NCBI RefSeq assembly: GCF_004379255.2
Contig: NC_056049.1
Span: forward strand, 17,282,063-17,346,062
Reading direction: 5' to 3'
From: Salvia splendens
Lineage: Eukaryota; Streptophyta; Magnoliopsida; Lamiales; Lamiaceae
Length of the DNA stretch: 64,000 bases
Part shown: piece by piece, positions 43,717 through 54,553 of the stretch
Layout of the letters: each line of letters starts with the position of its first letter
Numbering within the stretch: the stretch's first letter is position 1
Notes under the pieces: generated by a model
The model's database searches: none
What the model saw: only the letters and a program-made list of their open reading frames with translations
Told to the model about the DNA's origin: nothing
Position numbers and translations under genes: made by a program

Positions 43717-46648
43717 TGTAACGACCCGCTAAGCCGATATTATTAGAAACAATATTATTAACTTGATTATCTATATGAATGACTTTTATGAGATTAAATC
43801 CGAGCTACGATAGATTGTCGTTGTTGTTTGTTTTGACGTTAGGCAAGTGAATAAAACACGTGAATATATTACACCTATATGATTATAATAAATTTAAATA
43901 AATAATAAATAAGATCCCACAATCAAAATTTTAATGCCCGGTACATTCAACAAAAATCCAACAAAATTAAATTAATACATCATGCGTTTTAAGAAAATCG
44001 GGTACTTCAACGAGGACAGCCACAAACAGGAACTGAGTATACCTACACAAAATTAAATAAACAAGTAAATAAATACTCAAATAATTGATTAAATAATTAA
44101 AAAAAAAAAGAGATGGATAGATCCTGGAGGATCAACTTTTCAGATACACATTAAATGCTGCATTAATAGAGTTGTAGAAGAAATCATCATTCTCTAACAA
44201 GAATAATGCAAGATACGCCACTTGCATCTTATTCTTGCAAGATACACCACTTGCATCTTTTAAGCATATGTACGTATATATAAATCTTTTTGTCTCACCC
44301 ACATCACCATCAAATCCTAAGTTCTCTGTTCTCTGCACACACCAACCCAACGTGGATAGAGGAGTCCAACCCAACGTGGATAGAGGAGTCCGAGGAAGGA
44401 GAATTTCACCCAATTGTAGAATCAAACACTACAATCCAACCACACTTTACTTTCCACATAAAAAGGTAAACAACAAACCTTTCCTCCTTTCATTCATGTA
44501 AGAGGCATGCATATATGTATTTGGAAATAGAATCTGCCACCACAAGTGTAACAACATACTGTTTTTCACCATTAAGTCTTCCATATAGCAAGGCATATAC
44601 TCATAATTCACCAAATCCAGTAAATAGAAACAAAGTAGAATCCTACTGCCTTAATAACTAGAAAGAATGAGAAAACTTATCTTAGTATGAATCTGCCAGA
44701 TTCCGGCAGCAAGCTCGGCAACCCGTCGCTAACAATGACAGCCCAATACCCCAAATCCATCACTAAAATCACAGCCTTGACCGATCTACAATTAAAAACA
44801 CCAAACTTTTAAATTCAAGATTAAGTCCTTAAAAATAAAAACAAAAAGGGGGAAATGATAAAAATTGAGCATTACTTACCTGTCGGAAATCGGCGTCGGC
44901 GGCTGGGGGAGGTTCTCGGCGACGGCTGCGGAGGCGGATCTGTGACGGTGGCGGATCCACAGCGGCGGCGGTGCGGTGAATCGACGGGGAAGAGAGAGAG
45001 AGAGACCGACCGAGAGGGAGAGAGAGAGAGGGTGCAGACCGCCGCTGATACGGCTGGACTTCCGGGAGGAGGACGGCGAAGCGGCCGCCTGTGCATGCAC
45101 AGTGGCGGCGGCGGCGAATCGGGAGAGAGAGAGAAAGAGGGGACGGCGGCGTGAGACTGGGAGAAGAAGGGAGAGAAGAGAGGGAGAGAGGGGCACCGCT
45201 TGAGCGGCGGCGCTGGCAGGGCGGTGGATCGGCGACGACGAAAGAGAGGGGAGAGAGGCTGTGCATTTGTGAAATGAGGGAGGAAGACAATGGTAGGGTA
45301 TTTTTGAATGTGGGTTTCTTAATTTTGGGCTCATGAATTAATTAAATGGGTTATACAATTTATTCGAGCCCAATTGCAATTAGAGCCCAACTACTTCAAA
45401 TTAATTTGGGGCTGCAATGCATAGTGAATATGAGGCCCATTTCGAATTTAATTAATTTCTGGGCTTAAATCAAAATGGTTAAGTAAGATAAAATGATTAG
45501 TTATGATTAGTAAGGTATAGAGCACCAATTTTAGTTGGAACCGAAATAGCAAACGAAGTAGTAATAGATAGTGTAAGTTTTGGAAATTTCTTAATAATAA
45601 TAATAATAGTAATAATGTTAATTATAATAATTATAGAATACCTTGCGATTGTCTTTCTCATTTAATTAGTAGTTTAAAACTAAATTAGTATTTTCCTATT
45701 GTGATATTTTCAAAAGGATACGTTCGCAAGTAAAGTAGGAACAAAAGATTCAAGTTAAGGAAACTAAGCGATCAAGGTGAGCTTTCCTATACTAAAAATA
45801 CAAATCGTATTTTATGAAAACACGAACACATGTTTGTGATTTTTAAAGATGTTGTCTTGCCATAAATGTTTTGTGTATGATGCCTATCTGTTCGCTAAGG
45901 CCAAGTGAATTATGAATGATGATATATGTGAATCGAATTCGGGTCCTAGTGAGGGTGGTGTCCCTACTTGGACTAGTGTACACAGGAAACCTCTGACCGT
46001 GAACGACAGAGAAGGTGACCGTGGAAGGTGGCCACCTTCCCGGCACATGGAAACCTCTGACATGTTGGGCAGAGAAGGTGACCGTGCGAAAACACCATCT
46101 CGACGGCACAATGTGATCAGATATGGCTAAGTGCAGGAAAAGGGACTGCAGTCCAATGTGAATATTTTTAGTAAGCTCGGCCTTTTCAATAAAACCCCGA
46201 GTGTTATTGTGATGATGGCTTGACAATATTTTCAAATCTATAATTGTATATTTCGGCAATGTGTTCACTGAGTACTTTTGTACTTAGCCCTGCATGTATT
46301 TCTAAATGTGCAGGTTGAGCAACGAAATGGTGGGGGAAGAGCTATTGAGACAAGACATTTAATTCAGTCAGATTTTGACTCTCGGAGGTTCATGTCTTCA
46401 TACATGGAACCGCGTTCATTTGCTTCTGTTGTTCATCTTAAAAAACTCTGATATTTTGAAATTTTACAAATAATTACTCGAGTTTTCAAGATCGAGTATC
46501 TTTTCTTCTATGTATCAGCACTTGATTAGTCATGTCTCGCAACCAATGTTTGATTTTATTTTCCCTAAATTCTTTTCCCGCTTCTTATACCCTCGCCCCT
46601 AGTCACGGTTCCCCGACTATGCTATCCTTAGCAAGTGCGGTCGTGACA
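43717..46648 (+). mobile_element. chromovirus (Tekay)-type solo LTR, opposite orientation, inside the Athila downstream ORF
   Basis: 2932 bp from TGTAACGACCCGC to GGTCGTGACA. The flanks AGATT (43712-43716) and GGATA (46649-46653) are each one change from AGATA, which is what the interrupted Athila frame expects, so this is a worn target duplication. The reverse complement carries the shared LTR block 'catgcagggctaagtac' and the 'gaattcgggtcc' region seen in the others. It contains a GA-rich, GC-rich segment at 44875-45250 and a cluster of GGCCCA-like boxes at 45320-45480. Confidence 0.88.
46268..46287 (+). other. conserved LTR hairpin (copy in the 43.7-kb solo LTR)
   Basis: Sense strand CTGAGTAC-TTTT-GTACTTAG: an 8-bp stem with one G-U pair and a different loop. 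It is about 360 bp from the LTR's sense 3' end. Confidence 0.7.
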
Positions 46649-48113
46649 GGATATTCCTCAGACCCAGGAAACGCCGGCCGCTACAAAGGATGTCTCTCCA
46701 GAGGCTTTGAAGAAGAGGTACGAGGCGGAAAGGGAACATAAGGGGAAGCAAGAAGCCAAGCCCCGCAAGAAGAAACTTCGCCAGGCCTCCAAGGCTATGG
46801 TGATCAACGAGCCCACCCCAGAGACGATCCGAGTACTGTTTGCCCCGCCGGTTGAAGAGGAAGAAAAGCAAATGGAACCTGAGGAGGAGACAGAGAATCC
46901 TCAAGAAGAAGAAGGTGTGTACGAGAAGATGGAGGTCCCTGGTGACCAGAAGGTTGTTAGATGCGATGGTCCACTTTGAGGACCCTAAACAGAGCATGGC
47001 ATGCGAAGGAAGAGTGTCAAATGGGAAAGTGGCGAAGTTGGGAAAAAGTCTGTGTTTGCTGGACCTGAGAGATTTAGGTGTGGAGGAGAAGTTCATCTCC
47101 TATTTCAAGAGCATAGGGTTCAAGTGGTTGATGGACCACTGTATGGAAGAGGTGCCAGTGGCTCTGGCAAAAGAATTCTTCACATCTTTTAGGTTCAAAT
47201 CCACCACAAATCCCGATGCTGACTCAATTACATTCCGATTGTTCAACGAAGAGATGGTAATGAGTATCAGAGAGTCATTGAGGATGGGGCTATTTACGCC
47301 CGAGGAGGACGAGGAGGGGGCCTGGAACGAAAGGAAAATCGGCCCGCCAAAGAAAACAGAGGGCTTCGTAGCTGAGGAAGCCTGGAAGATGATTACCCAC
47401 AAGAAGAGGGATAAATTCAAAATGAGTGCCTCCAAAGGAGTACACATCGATTACCACATCCTCCGCTTCGCACAAGTATACATCGGGTACAATCTGCTGG
47501 GTCAAGTGGGCGAGACTCTCACCACTCCAGAGCTATATTTTATGTGGTGTATGCTGAAGCACTTTGGCTATTGGCTAGCTCAAGCATGCCACCTGATAAG
47601 GACCCTTTCGGATCGCCATCTCTACACTTGCAACATCCTAGGAGCGTTCTTAAAGAGGAATGTGGTCATGAAGATAGTCGATTCAGTCACCCACCTGCCC
47701 CTCTGTGATGCCCAGGGAGTTTTGATCTCCCATTTTTCTTCAACAAGGGACTCACCATAATTAAGGATGGCGAAGTCCAATTCTATGAAGTCGGGAAATA
47801 GGAGGGGGTGACAGTGAAAACCGAGAGAGAGGAGGAAAACAAGGATGGAGGAAATGATGTTGTCTCAGAGGGGAATGATGGAGGTGCAAACGGAGAAGAT
47901 GACCCGGGCTTGTCCGTCACTCTGTTTGAGCAGCGCATGATGACCAAAGCGCCTATGGTCTCATGTTGGGCCGAGACAACCAACCCCATCGTCAAGAAAG
48001 AGTATGCTCTTGTCATACAAACGAAGAGGCACAATATGAGGTTGGCCATTGATGGGGATGCAGAGGGTGCTGGAGATGCTGCTGGGGATGATGGAGAGGA
48101 TGCCGACGAGTGA
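46649..48113 (+). pseudogene. Athila copy 2 downstream ORF, conserved part (ATHILA ORF-1-like)
   Basis: Resumes after the solo LTR with basic 'RYEAEREHKGKQEAKPRKKK', then an acidic stretch. A conserved globular region then runs to 47759: 'LLDLRDLGVEEKFISYFKSI', 'FRFKSTTNPDADSITFRLFN', 'LRMGLFTPEEDEEG', 'VHIDYHILRFAQVYIGYNLL', 'LYFMWCMLKHFGYWLAQ'. This resembles the family I know as ATHILA ORF-1, the extra ORF of Athila elements. A last block 'DDPGLSVTLFEQRMM' to an acidic end ('GDAEGAGDAAGDDGEDADE') stops at 48111-48113. Frameshifts occur near 46975 and 47760. The central region is open for about 260 codons. No signal peptide or clear membrane span is seen in it. Confidence 0.7.
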
Positions 48114-48550
48114 GCCGAGCGGCATGTAGAAGCTAGTAGATGGCTGTTATTTTAATTGTACTAGATGTTTTTTAAAAAAAAATTAATGGAGCATGTTTTA
48201 GTTTTTCTATGTTTTTTTCCAATTTATTTTGTTTTTATTATTTTAATATTTAGTAAACATCAATAATTAAATAAGTTAAATTGGAGGACTATTGGGAGGG
48301 TTGTGAGAGGATGAGAGGGTTGTTGGGAGGACTCTCTCTATTGTGAGTGCTCTAAATTACTTAGCCGAGTGGACCTCTTTGGAGTGTTGCATAGTCTTTG
48401 CAAATTGATCATAAATTTCTCTAGAGAATTCTGAATGAGACGTTCAAGCTATCCACATGAAGCTCTTTCAAAGATGAGACCAATGACTTTGAAATAATGA
48501 CTAGAGATCATTATTTTATCCTTTATTTCCTCCAAAACTAATAAATCATA
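48114..48550. other. intergenic; contains a fragment shared with 23.8 kb
   Basis: AT-rich. The stretch at about 48425-48480 ('gagacgttcaagctatccac', 'atgaagctctttcaaaga') is clearly related to 23888-23937, and the upstream 'agccgagtggac' echoes 'cactcggcagcgtg' there. It is probably a repeat fragment of unknown class. Confidence 0.5.
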
Positions 48551-48749
48551 CTCCCTCCGTCACGTAGTAGATGTCACATTTTTCTTTTTAGTTTGTCCCA
48601 CAAAAGATGTCACATTTCTTTTTATAGAAAAAGTTCTCTCTCACATTAATACAAATATACTATTTTTTCTCTCTACTTAATAAACAAAACAATATCTCCT
48701 AAAATCTTGTTTCATTACTCAAGTGTGTCATCTATTATAGCACAGAGGG
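48551..48749. mobile_element. Stowaway-type MITE
   Basis: About 199 bp starting CTCCCTCCGTCAC after TA, ending 'gcacagagggt' before TA. Internal 'agatgtcacattt' is repeated, and 'tgtcatctatta' lies near the right end. The right boundary is off by a few bases at most. Confidence 0.8.
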
Positions 48750-49426
48750 TACTAAATCGATCTCCTAAAACCAAGTTAAATATGAGTCTCTCATTAGGGT
48801 AAAAGTGGGTTGATTTCAACAAATCAATTTAATTATGACTTGCATTTTGCACTCACCATAGGTGAACTTACATGCCAATAAATTATATCTCTCCCTAAAT
48901 TTAGGTTGTAGTATTAATTTGTTGTTATTGAAAGTATTGTAATTTTTTGAAAAATAAAAATACTTGAATGGATGTCTTACGCATTTGTGTCGTGGCTACC
49001 GCTGCCCTTAATCGGCCTGGCAGGTGAGGCCCAGGTGAGGGAATGGAGACGACTACGCTTGCGCAAAGGATGAGAATTAAAAGAACATAGACATGGTGCA
49101 TTAGATGTAGGGAGACGAAAAGAAGTAGACGTCTTTTCGGGCTTGGATCCCATGTTGTGATTCCTCCCTAGCAGAGGATCCAAGTCCCGTCTTTTCTATG
49201 TTTTAAATTTTTTTCCTTTTCATTTTATTTTTCTATATTATTCTTATGCCATATAATGTAAGTAGTAAGTAGAACACATACGATGAATCAGGTTTGCCGG
49301 AATAATTAATTGTGGAAAATCCCAAACAAATAATAGTAAAATTTACTATATATTTTAAGGATCAAATTTTAATTTTGTGTAAAAATTCACAATTCACTCA
49401 AAATTTATGACATTATTCATTAATTG
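48750..49426. other. AT-rich intergenic DNA with one GC-richer island
   Basis: The island at 48975-49185 (minus strand) holds a 68-codon frame with an internal ATG giving MGSKPEKTSTSFRLPTSNAP and ending at a TAA near 48977. I recognise no family. The base composition differs from the surroundings, so it may be a short gene fragment, but there is no supporting motif. Confidence 0.35.
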
Positions 49427-49539
49427 TCAGTGGTGGATCTAGTTAAAAACAATGAGGTATGACTGTGTCCCAAAAAGCAAATAGCATAGTGGTAAAATGT
49501 TTATATGTTATATTATAGACCTGGGTTTTTTTCACTGTT

Positions 49540-50292
49540 CTGTCTTGGATTTCAATTCTGCCTTGGATTTCTATTCTAATTTGTTAGCTGCACACAATAA
49601 AGTATTGTCTTGGATTCAATTCTTGATGTCTTATAGGGGTGCTTATTCGGCCGGTTCCGGTTAGAACCGAAAATTTCTAAATTCAATAACTGGAACCGGG
49701 ACCGACCGGTTTCGGTATGGAATCGAAGAACCGGTTCGTCATCTAATTTTAATTCAAAATATTACTCGAATAAAAATGAAAATAATTCTATTCCCAAAAA
49801 AATTAATAATCCAACATCTAAAAATATAAAAATTCATGAACTTAATACCTAAAAGTATGAATAAACATAAGTCATATAGTAAAAACTAACAAAGCAACAA
49901 TATTCATCATCCAATAATAAAAAATTTAAACAATTAAATACTTAATTATAAAATAAGATTAAAAAACTTGGATAATAGTAATAGTATATTAAGTAATATG
50001 AAATTATAAAATATAAATTAATAACTAAATTAAAATTTAATCCGGTTCGCGGAACCGGTTTTATCAAAAAATTTGAAACATGTACCGGATCTCCGGTTCC
50101 TCAATTAACATGTCGGTTCCAGTTAACCGATAACCAGAGAACCGGTTAAGCACCCCTAGTTGTCTTGGATTTCAATTCTGCCTTGGATTTTTGATCTAAT
50201 TTGTTAGCTGCACACAATAAAGTATTGTCTTGGATTTCAATTCTGCCTTGGATTTCTATTCTAATTTGTTAGCTGCACACAATAAAGTACTC
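49540..50292. repeat. three ~67-bp tandem units split by a MITE
   Basis: 'gtcttggatttcaattctgc' to 'agctgcacacaataaagta' occurs at about 49542-49608, 50161-50227 and 50228-50291. The MITE at 49634-50159 separates the first unit, plus a partial one, from the rest. Confidence 0.85.
49634..50159. mobile_element. hAT-type MITE with TAGGGGTGCTTA ends
   Basis: The left end TAGGGGTGCTTA and right end TAAGCACCCCTA are perfect 12-bp inverted repeats. Subterminal 'ccggttccggttagaaccg' and 'cggttcgcggaaccggtttt' are typical of this type. The flanks ATGTCTTA and TTGTCTTG match at six of eight positions. Confidence 0.8.
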
Positions 50293-50637
50293 CATATTTT
50301 ATTGGATATAATCTTTTTATTTATAATTTTTAATTATGCTCATATTTGGGGTCATATAAGAAAATATTACTATTGGGTTTTGTTTTAGTTGAAATATTTA
50401 ATATTTTTTCTAAGCCAAAATAAAGTCTGTGTTATATCTAAGAACCACTATTGAATAGTTTTTTATGTAATAATAATAAAAAATAATTTCTTTTTTATAT
50501 ACAATGGAGTGATTCATTGAAATTTGGAGAGAAAATAATTGGAATAATAGAATAAAAAAATCGATTGAATTTTAAATCTTTCGGCCGGTTTAATTATATG
50601 CCGTACCCCCAATATGAAATTCCTGAATCCGCCATTA

Positions 50638-50912
50638 ATCAATTGCCCTATAATAAAATCATTATCCATTCCAAATAATTAACAGCTAATGCTATAAAAA
50701 TTTGAGAGTAGCATTAAAATCTTAAACCGTTGTCGTCCTAATCAGTTTATTAATTAAAATAATCTAGTTTAGTGCTTGATAAGACCAGATGGAGTGGATC
50801 TCACAGCACTAAATAAAATATGTGTGTATTTGAGCACATGATAAATAAGATTGAATAGATGATAGCCTCATTGAGTTGTATAGTTAGAAAAGATTTGGAG
50901 AGTGAGCCGAAA
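50638..50912 (+). other. upstream region of the stranded first exon
   Basis: AT-rich sequence that would contain the promoter and 5' UTR of the exon at 50913. I see no clear TATA box. An upstream in-frame ATG lies at 50859. Confidence 0.4.
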
Positions 50913-50996
50913 ATGGTGAAAGAAGAAGTAGAAGTGATACACTTGTGGTCCTCACCACGCTCCGTCAGCACAAGCCTTATGTATTCTTTTGCTCAG
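50913..50996 (+). pseudogene. first exon of a P-loop/BCAT-like protein gene, rest missing
   Basis: The ATG at 50913 gives 28 codons, 'VEVIHLWSSPRSVSTSLMYS' followed by FAQ, ending in a CAG|GTACAA donor at 50996/50997. This is the N-terminus of the plant proteins annotated as branched-chain-amino-acid aminotransferase-like 1/2, in which 'SxPRS(L/V)STSLMYSFAQ' forms a sulfotransferase-like P-loop. The expected second exon (Arg-Asp-Asp, then a 'DEPLYA' motif) does not occur in the next 900 bp. That interval is filled by an LTR fragment, a Harbinger MITE and a copia element. It is either a broken gene or one whose second exon lies beyond a large insertion outside the window. Confidence 0.7.
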
Positions 50997-51103
50997 GTAC
51001 AATATTTTCCTCTTCTTGTATTTTGCAGTAAAATGAGTTTCGAGAGGATCTTGCTGCTTGAGTTTAATCCGAGTGCTAATCTGATTTTTTTATTATTGAG
51101 GAT

Positions 51104-51290
51104 TGTTGAAAAAGTAGAAAATTAAATACGTAATTAGTTAGCCTTTTATTAGTTAGTTGAAGTTGTTTTCCATTTAGCACTTTTTTCTCACCCTATATAA
51201 AGCATCTTAAGTAACTTTTCACAATGTGTTCCATTTATAAAATTCCCCTCTTTTCTTCTTTCCTTGTCGACGGTTTTCTCAATCAGATGG
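51104..51290 (+). repeat. short copia-like solo LTR or LTR fragment
   Basis: 'tgttgaaaaagtag' to 'ttctcaatca' with a TATA box (ctatataaag near 51195) and a C/T-rich end, as in small copia LTRs. No clear target duplication. Confidence 0.5.
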
Positions 51291-51304
51291 AGTTATTCTT
51301 TTAA

Positions 51305-51608
51305 GAGTGTCTACGATAAGGAGCCGTGACACCCTATAGGGTGGAAACAGATGGCCGCGGTGGGGGTGGAAGGGCGCGCCGACTACTCGGCGGGTACATG
51401 ACGCTCCACCATGCGCCGCGGCGTTGCCTGCTGCGCCGTATTGCACGGCGCCGGCGGCGGAGGTGGCCGGAAAAGTTTTTTTTTTGGATTTTACGGATAA
51501 AATAATGTGATTTGTGGTTGTGTCCACTATTGGGTTGCACAAGTTTTTTGTGGACGTGGATAAGTTATTGTGGCTTCCTTGAGCATGTCGACATTATTGT
51601 GGACACTC
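51305..51608. mobile_element. PIF/Harbinger-type MITE
   Basis: 304 bp with ends GAGTGTCTACGATAA and TTATTGTGGACACTC (inverted, two mismatches) and TAA on both sides (51302-51304, 51609-51611), the target type of PIF/Harbinger. The interior is GC-rich ('gcgccgcggcgttgcc') and holds no gene. Confidence 0.85.
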
Positions 51609-51639
51609 TAAGAAATGCCCATGATTTACGGTTCTGGTG

Positions 51640-51870
51640 GTTAATCGCAAAAATAGTAACCGGCGGTTAAACCGTGAGATTTAAACTTTGGGCCGGTTCA
51701 GGTTCCAAAATTCCAGAACCGAACCGTGCCGGAACCGTCGATTTTAGGCAGGTCCAAACTAGAACCGCAAAAAAGATTCGAAACCGAAACTGAAACCGGC
51801 GGTTTTGGAGCTGGAACCGCGAAACACCCTCACGGCTCGGTTTCGGTGCGACAATTTTGAAAACCGGAAC
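51640..51870. repeat. hAT-MITE-like fragment rich in 'accgg' and 'ggttc' motifs
   Basis: Repeated 'aaccggcggtt', 'gaaccgaaccgtgcc' and 'tttcggtgcg' motifs, similar in style to the MITE at 49634-50159, but without identified ends. Confidence 0.45.
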
Positions 51871-52334
51871 CATGGTTATTGTTGGAAGAGTTGATATTAA
51901 GGAATTGCATGAAGAACATGCTGACATGGATTCAGGCATGACTAGAAAAGGGAGTGCACGAGATTGCTTTAAGGATGAGAGCACGGGATCAAAACCACAA
52001 ATCATAAATGATACATTGTCAGCTAATGTATCAGGGGACCGTATTTGTATCTTCAAGGACGTGTTGATGAGAGGACCAAATGAGAGAGAGGTTGGTTAGG
52101 ATTAGTGATCTTAATGAGATGTTAGTGAGTTAATCATAACAGAATATTGATTCTGGATTGCTCCAAGTATGTGTATAAATACTGGTTTTGTAATCCTTTT
52201 ATTCAATCAATGAAACATTGCTAGTTCTCTCTCATATACTATTTTCGGCTACATTCTACATAACTTTCATCAACATGGTCTTTGATCCTATCTCTATCCT
52301 TCTTTTTTCTTTAAATTTTGTCTCTTTTCAAAAA

Positions 52335-53091
52335 ATGGCAAACTCCAACTCTTCGTCTGGAAGTATTGTTCAGAGTCAAGGAACTCAACCCCTTTATGCT
52401 CAGCTGCCTCCAATACCAGTGAAGCTGACTGATGCAAACTTCCTGATGTGGCAACAACAAGTGGATGTCACAGCCTATGGGTGTGGCCTGGAAGGATATC
52501 TTAATGATGAGAAGAAACCTCCACCTCTGACGCTGCAGAAGGAGAAGGAGGATCTGTGGTGAATGAAGAGTTCATCTCGTGGCAGAGACAGGATAGGAGA
52601 GTGGCAGCATGGCTACTGTCTTCTCTATCAGAAGGAGCCCTCGGTCTGGTTGTTGGACTTAGCTAGCAAGGGACATCTGGAGTGCCCTTAAGACAAATTT
52701 TGCTAGCAGATCTACAACAAAGATAATGCAATATCGGCAGCAGATGCAAAACCTGAAGAAAGACTCACTGACTATGAGTGAGTATGTTGGAAAAATGAGG
52801 AATTACTTTGATCTTCTTGGATCAGTTGGTTGCAAAATCTCAAAAGATGAACAAGTTCTGCACATTCTTGGAGGTCTTGGGCAAGAATATGACCCAACAA
52901 TGTGTGCAATTAGCTCCAGATCTGATTCATGGAGTTTGGGAGATGCTACTGCTTTCCTGCTCACTTTTGAATCAAGAATGGAGACAACAAGATCTCATTC
53001 TTCCAGCACAGAAGGCTCACAGCCTGTTCTGAATCTGGTACAACAATCAAGCCAGAAAAAGGGATATTACTCCATACAATTCCAAGTTTGA
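52335..53091 (+). pseudogene. copia copy 3 Gag, broken
   Basis: The ATG at 52335 gives MANSNSSSGSI, then 'VKLTDANFLMWQQQVDVTAY', the N-terminal Gag signature of this copia group. The frame ends at TGA 52560-52562. Conserved text continues in another frame ('SWQRQDRRVAAWLLSSLSE') with further stops. From 52726 to 53091 it reads 'IMQYRQQMQNLKKDSLTMSE', 'LLGSVGCKISKDEQVLHILG' and 'GLGQEYDPTMCAISSR' (UBN2 domain). The Gly/Arg-rich region after 53090 has lost its zinc knuckle. Confidence 0.85.
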
Positions 53092-54553
53092 TTCAGGTGG
53101 TGGAAGAGGAGGTTCAAGAAACCAGACAGGAGAAAAAGGTGGAAGAGGCTTTGACAGTGGAAACAACAAAGTAATTTGTCAGCTATGAGGTGCCCCAAAT
53201 CAGCAGCAGGGGTCATTCAATCCTTCAGCACACCTTGTTCAGACAGTTGCAGCAAGGCCTCCTTCATCTCTCACTTATGGAACACCTTCTGAGTGTGGTT
53301 TTGACTCAAACGCATCAACATTAGCTCAGAATATACTGGAAGTAAAAATCTTCTGCTTGGAAATGGATCTGTTGTTTCTATATCTAACATAGGATAATCT
53401 TTTTTGAAACCTCACTCTGCTAGTTTTTCTAGAAAACTTACTTTGAAAAACCTCTTACATTTCTTAGCATAACCAAAAATCTCCTTAGTGCGTCAAAATT
53501 TACTAGAGATAACTCTGTTTTTTTTAGTTTCATCCTGACTTTTGTTTTGATAAGGATTTAGGACCGGGAAATCGTTCTCAAGGGAACTTTTGACAAGGGA
53601 TTATACCACTTCTTAGTTGACCATTCACCAATCAAGAGAACCTCTAGCTCCACCATCCACTCTTTTCCCATTCCACTCAATCAAGGCTGCCCAGCCATTC
53701 ACTCATTCAGCTCAACTCTTCCAACAGCTAGTAGTAGTTCAAATCACAATGCTAGTCTTGATTTAGCCCTATGGCATAATAGACTAGGACATCCTACTCT
53801 AGAAGTTGTCAAACATGTTCTTAAGAGCTATAATATCCCTTTCAATTCAGTGAACGATTCTCAGCTTTGTCATTCATGTTGCATGTCTAAAGCTCATAAA
53901 TTTCCTTATAACTCATCAGAGTCAACTGTTTCTTCCTCTCTTGAGCTCATACACACTGATCTTTAGGGACCATCCCCAGTTGTTTCATGAAATGGGATAT
54001 TATGTCTCATTTGTGTACCATTATTCAAGGTTTACCTGGATATATTTGTTGAAGAACAAGAGTGATGTCTCTGATGTTTTTAAGCACTTTAAATTCTTGA
54101 CAGAAAATCTTCTTCAGACCAAAATAAAGTACTTTCAGTTGTCTGACTGGGGAGGGGAGTTTCAAGGCTTAACCTCATTTTTTAAGGAGAATGGGATAAT
54201 ACATAGAATCTCATGTCCCTACACTACTCAGCAAAACGGTTTAGCTGAAAGAAAGCATAGACATATGGTGGAGACTGGGCTTACACTTCTGTCACAATCT
54301 TCACTTCCAAATAAATTCTGGGATGATGCTTTTATTTCAGCTGTTTTTCTGATCAATAGGATGCCCTCTAAGATCATTGATAACATATCTCATTTTGAAA
54401 AATTATATTCCAAGACACCTGATTATTCAACTTTGAGAGTCTTTGGTTGTTGTGTTTTCCTCTGACCAGGCCTTATAATAAACATAAACTTGACAGCAGG
54501 TCTGTAAGGTCTGTATTTTTGGGGTATAGTACATCTCATAAGGGGTATAAGCC
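53092..54553 (+). pseudogene. copia copy 3 pre-integrase and integrase, broken
   Basis: The protease motif is not recognisable. The pre-integrase zinc region survives near 53.77-53.9 kb: 'LWHNRLGHPTLEVVKHVL' and 'LCHSCCMSKAHKFPY'. A stop follows, after 'ELIHTDL'. The catalytic core from 53985 to 54463 has 'YHYSRFTWIYLLKNKSDV', 'DWGGEFQGL' with the second Asp replaced in context, 'CPYTTQQNGLAERKHRHMVE' with the catalytic Glu, and 'FWDDAFISAVFLINRMPS'. A frameshift near 54463 precedes 'NKHKLDSRS', and the Tekay LTR cuts the gene at 54554. Confidence 0.85.

Larger units (their letters stand above)
30282..48113 (+). mobile_element. Athila-type Ty3/gypsy retrotransposon, copy 2 (old, nested)
   Basis: The order on the plus strand is 5' LTR (30282-35772, split), tRNA-Asp-type primer site, gag, protease-RT-RNase H, integrase, and a downstream ORF of the ATHILA ORF-1 kind. 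No 3' LTR is found after 48113, so the right end is truncated. Removing the two nested solo LTRs leaves about 11 kb. The 5' LTR without its insertion is about 1.54 kb, close to copy 1's 1.49 kb. Many stops and frameshifts show an old insertion. Its integrase and downstream ORF show what copy 1 has lost. Confidence 0.88.
49427..50637. mobile_element. hAT-like non-autonomous element with nested MITE
   Basis: The ends 'tcagtggtggatc' and 'gaatccgccatta' form imperfect inverted repeats of the CAGTGGCGGATCC kind, flanked by near-identical 8-bp sequences ATTAATTG (49419-49426) and ATCAATTG (50638-50645). It carries tandem ~67-bp units and a second MITE. Confidence 0.6.
51880..54553 (+). mobile_element. 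Ty1/copia retrotransposon, copy 3, broken and cut by the Tekay LTR
   Basis: 5' LTR about 51880-52274 (TGTTGGAAGAG to TTTCATCAACA; TATA box TATAAATA at 52174-52181), a weak primer site TGGTCTTTGATC at 52276, then gag, a degenerate middle part and the first half of integrase. The Tekay LTR begins at 54554 in the middle of the element, after 'FLGYSTSHKGYKP'. The RT part should lie on the far side of the Tekay insertion, outside the window. Confidence 0.8.

Noticed and set aside
44829..45334. Several overlapping frames in the GA/CT-rich part of the 43.7-kb LTR
   Set aside because: Low-complexity and open in many frames at once; the segment lies inside a solo LTR.
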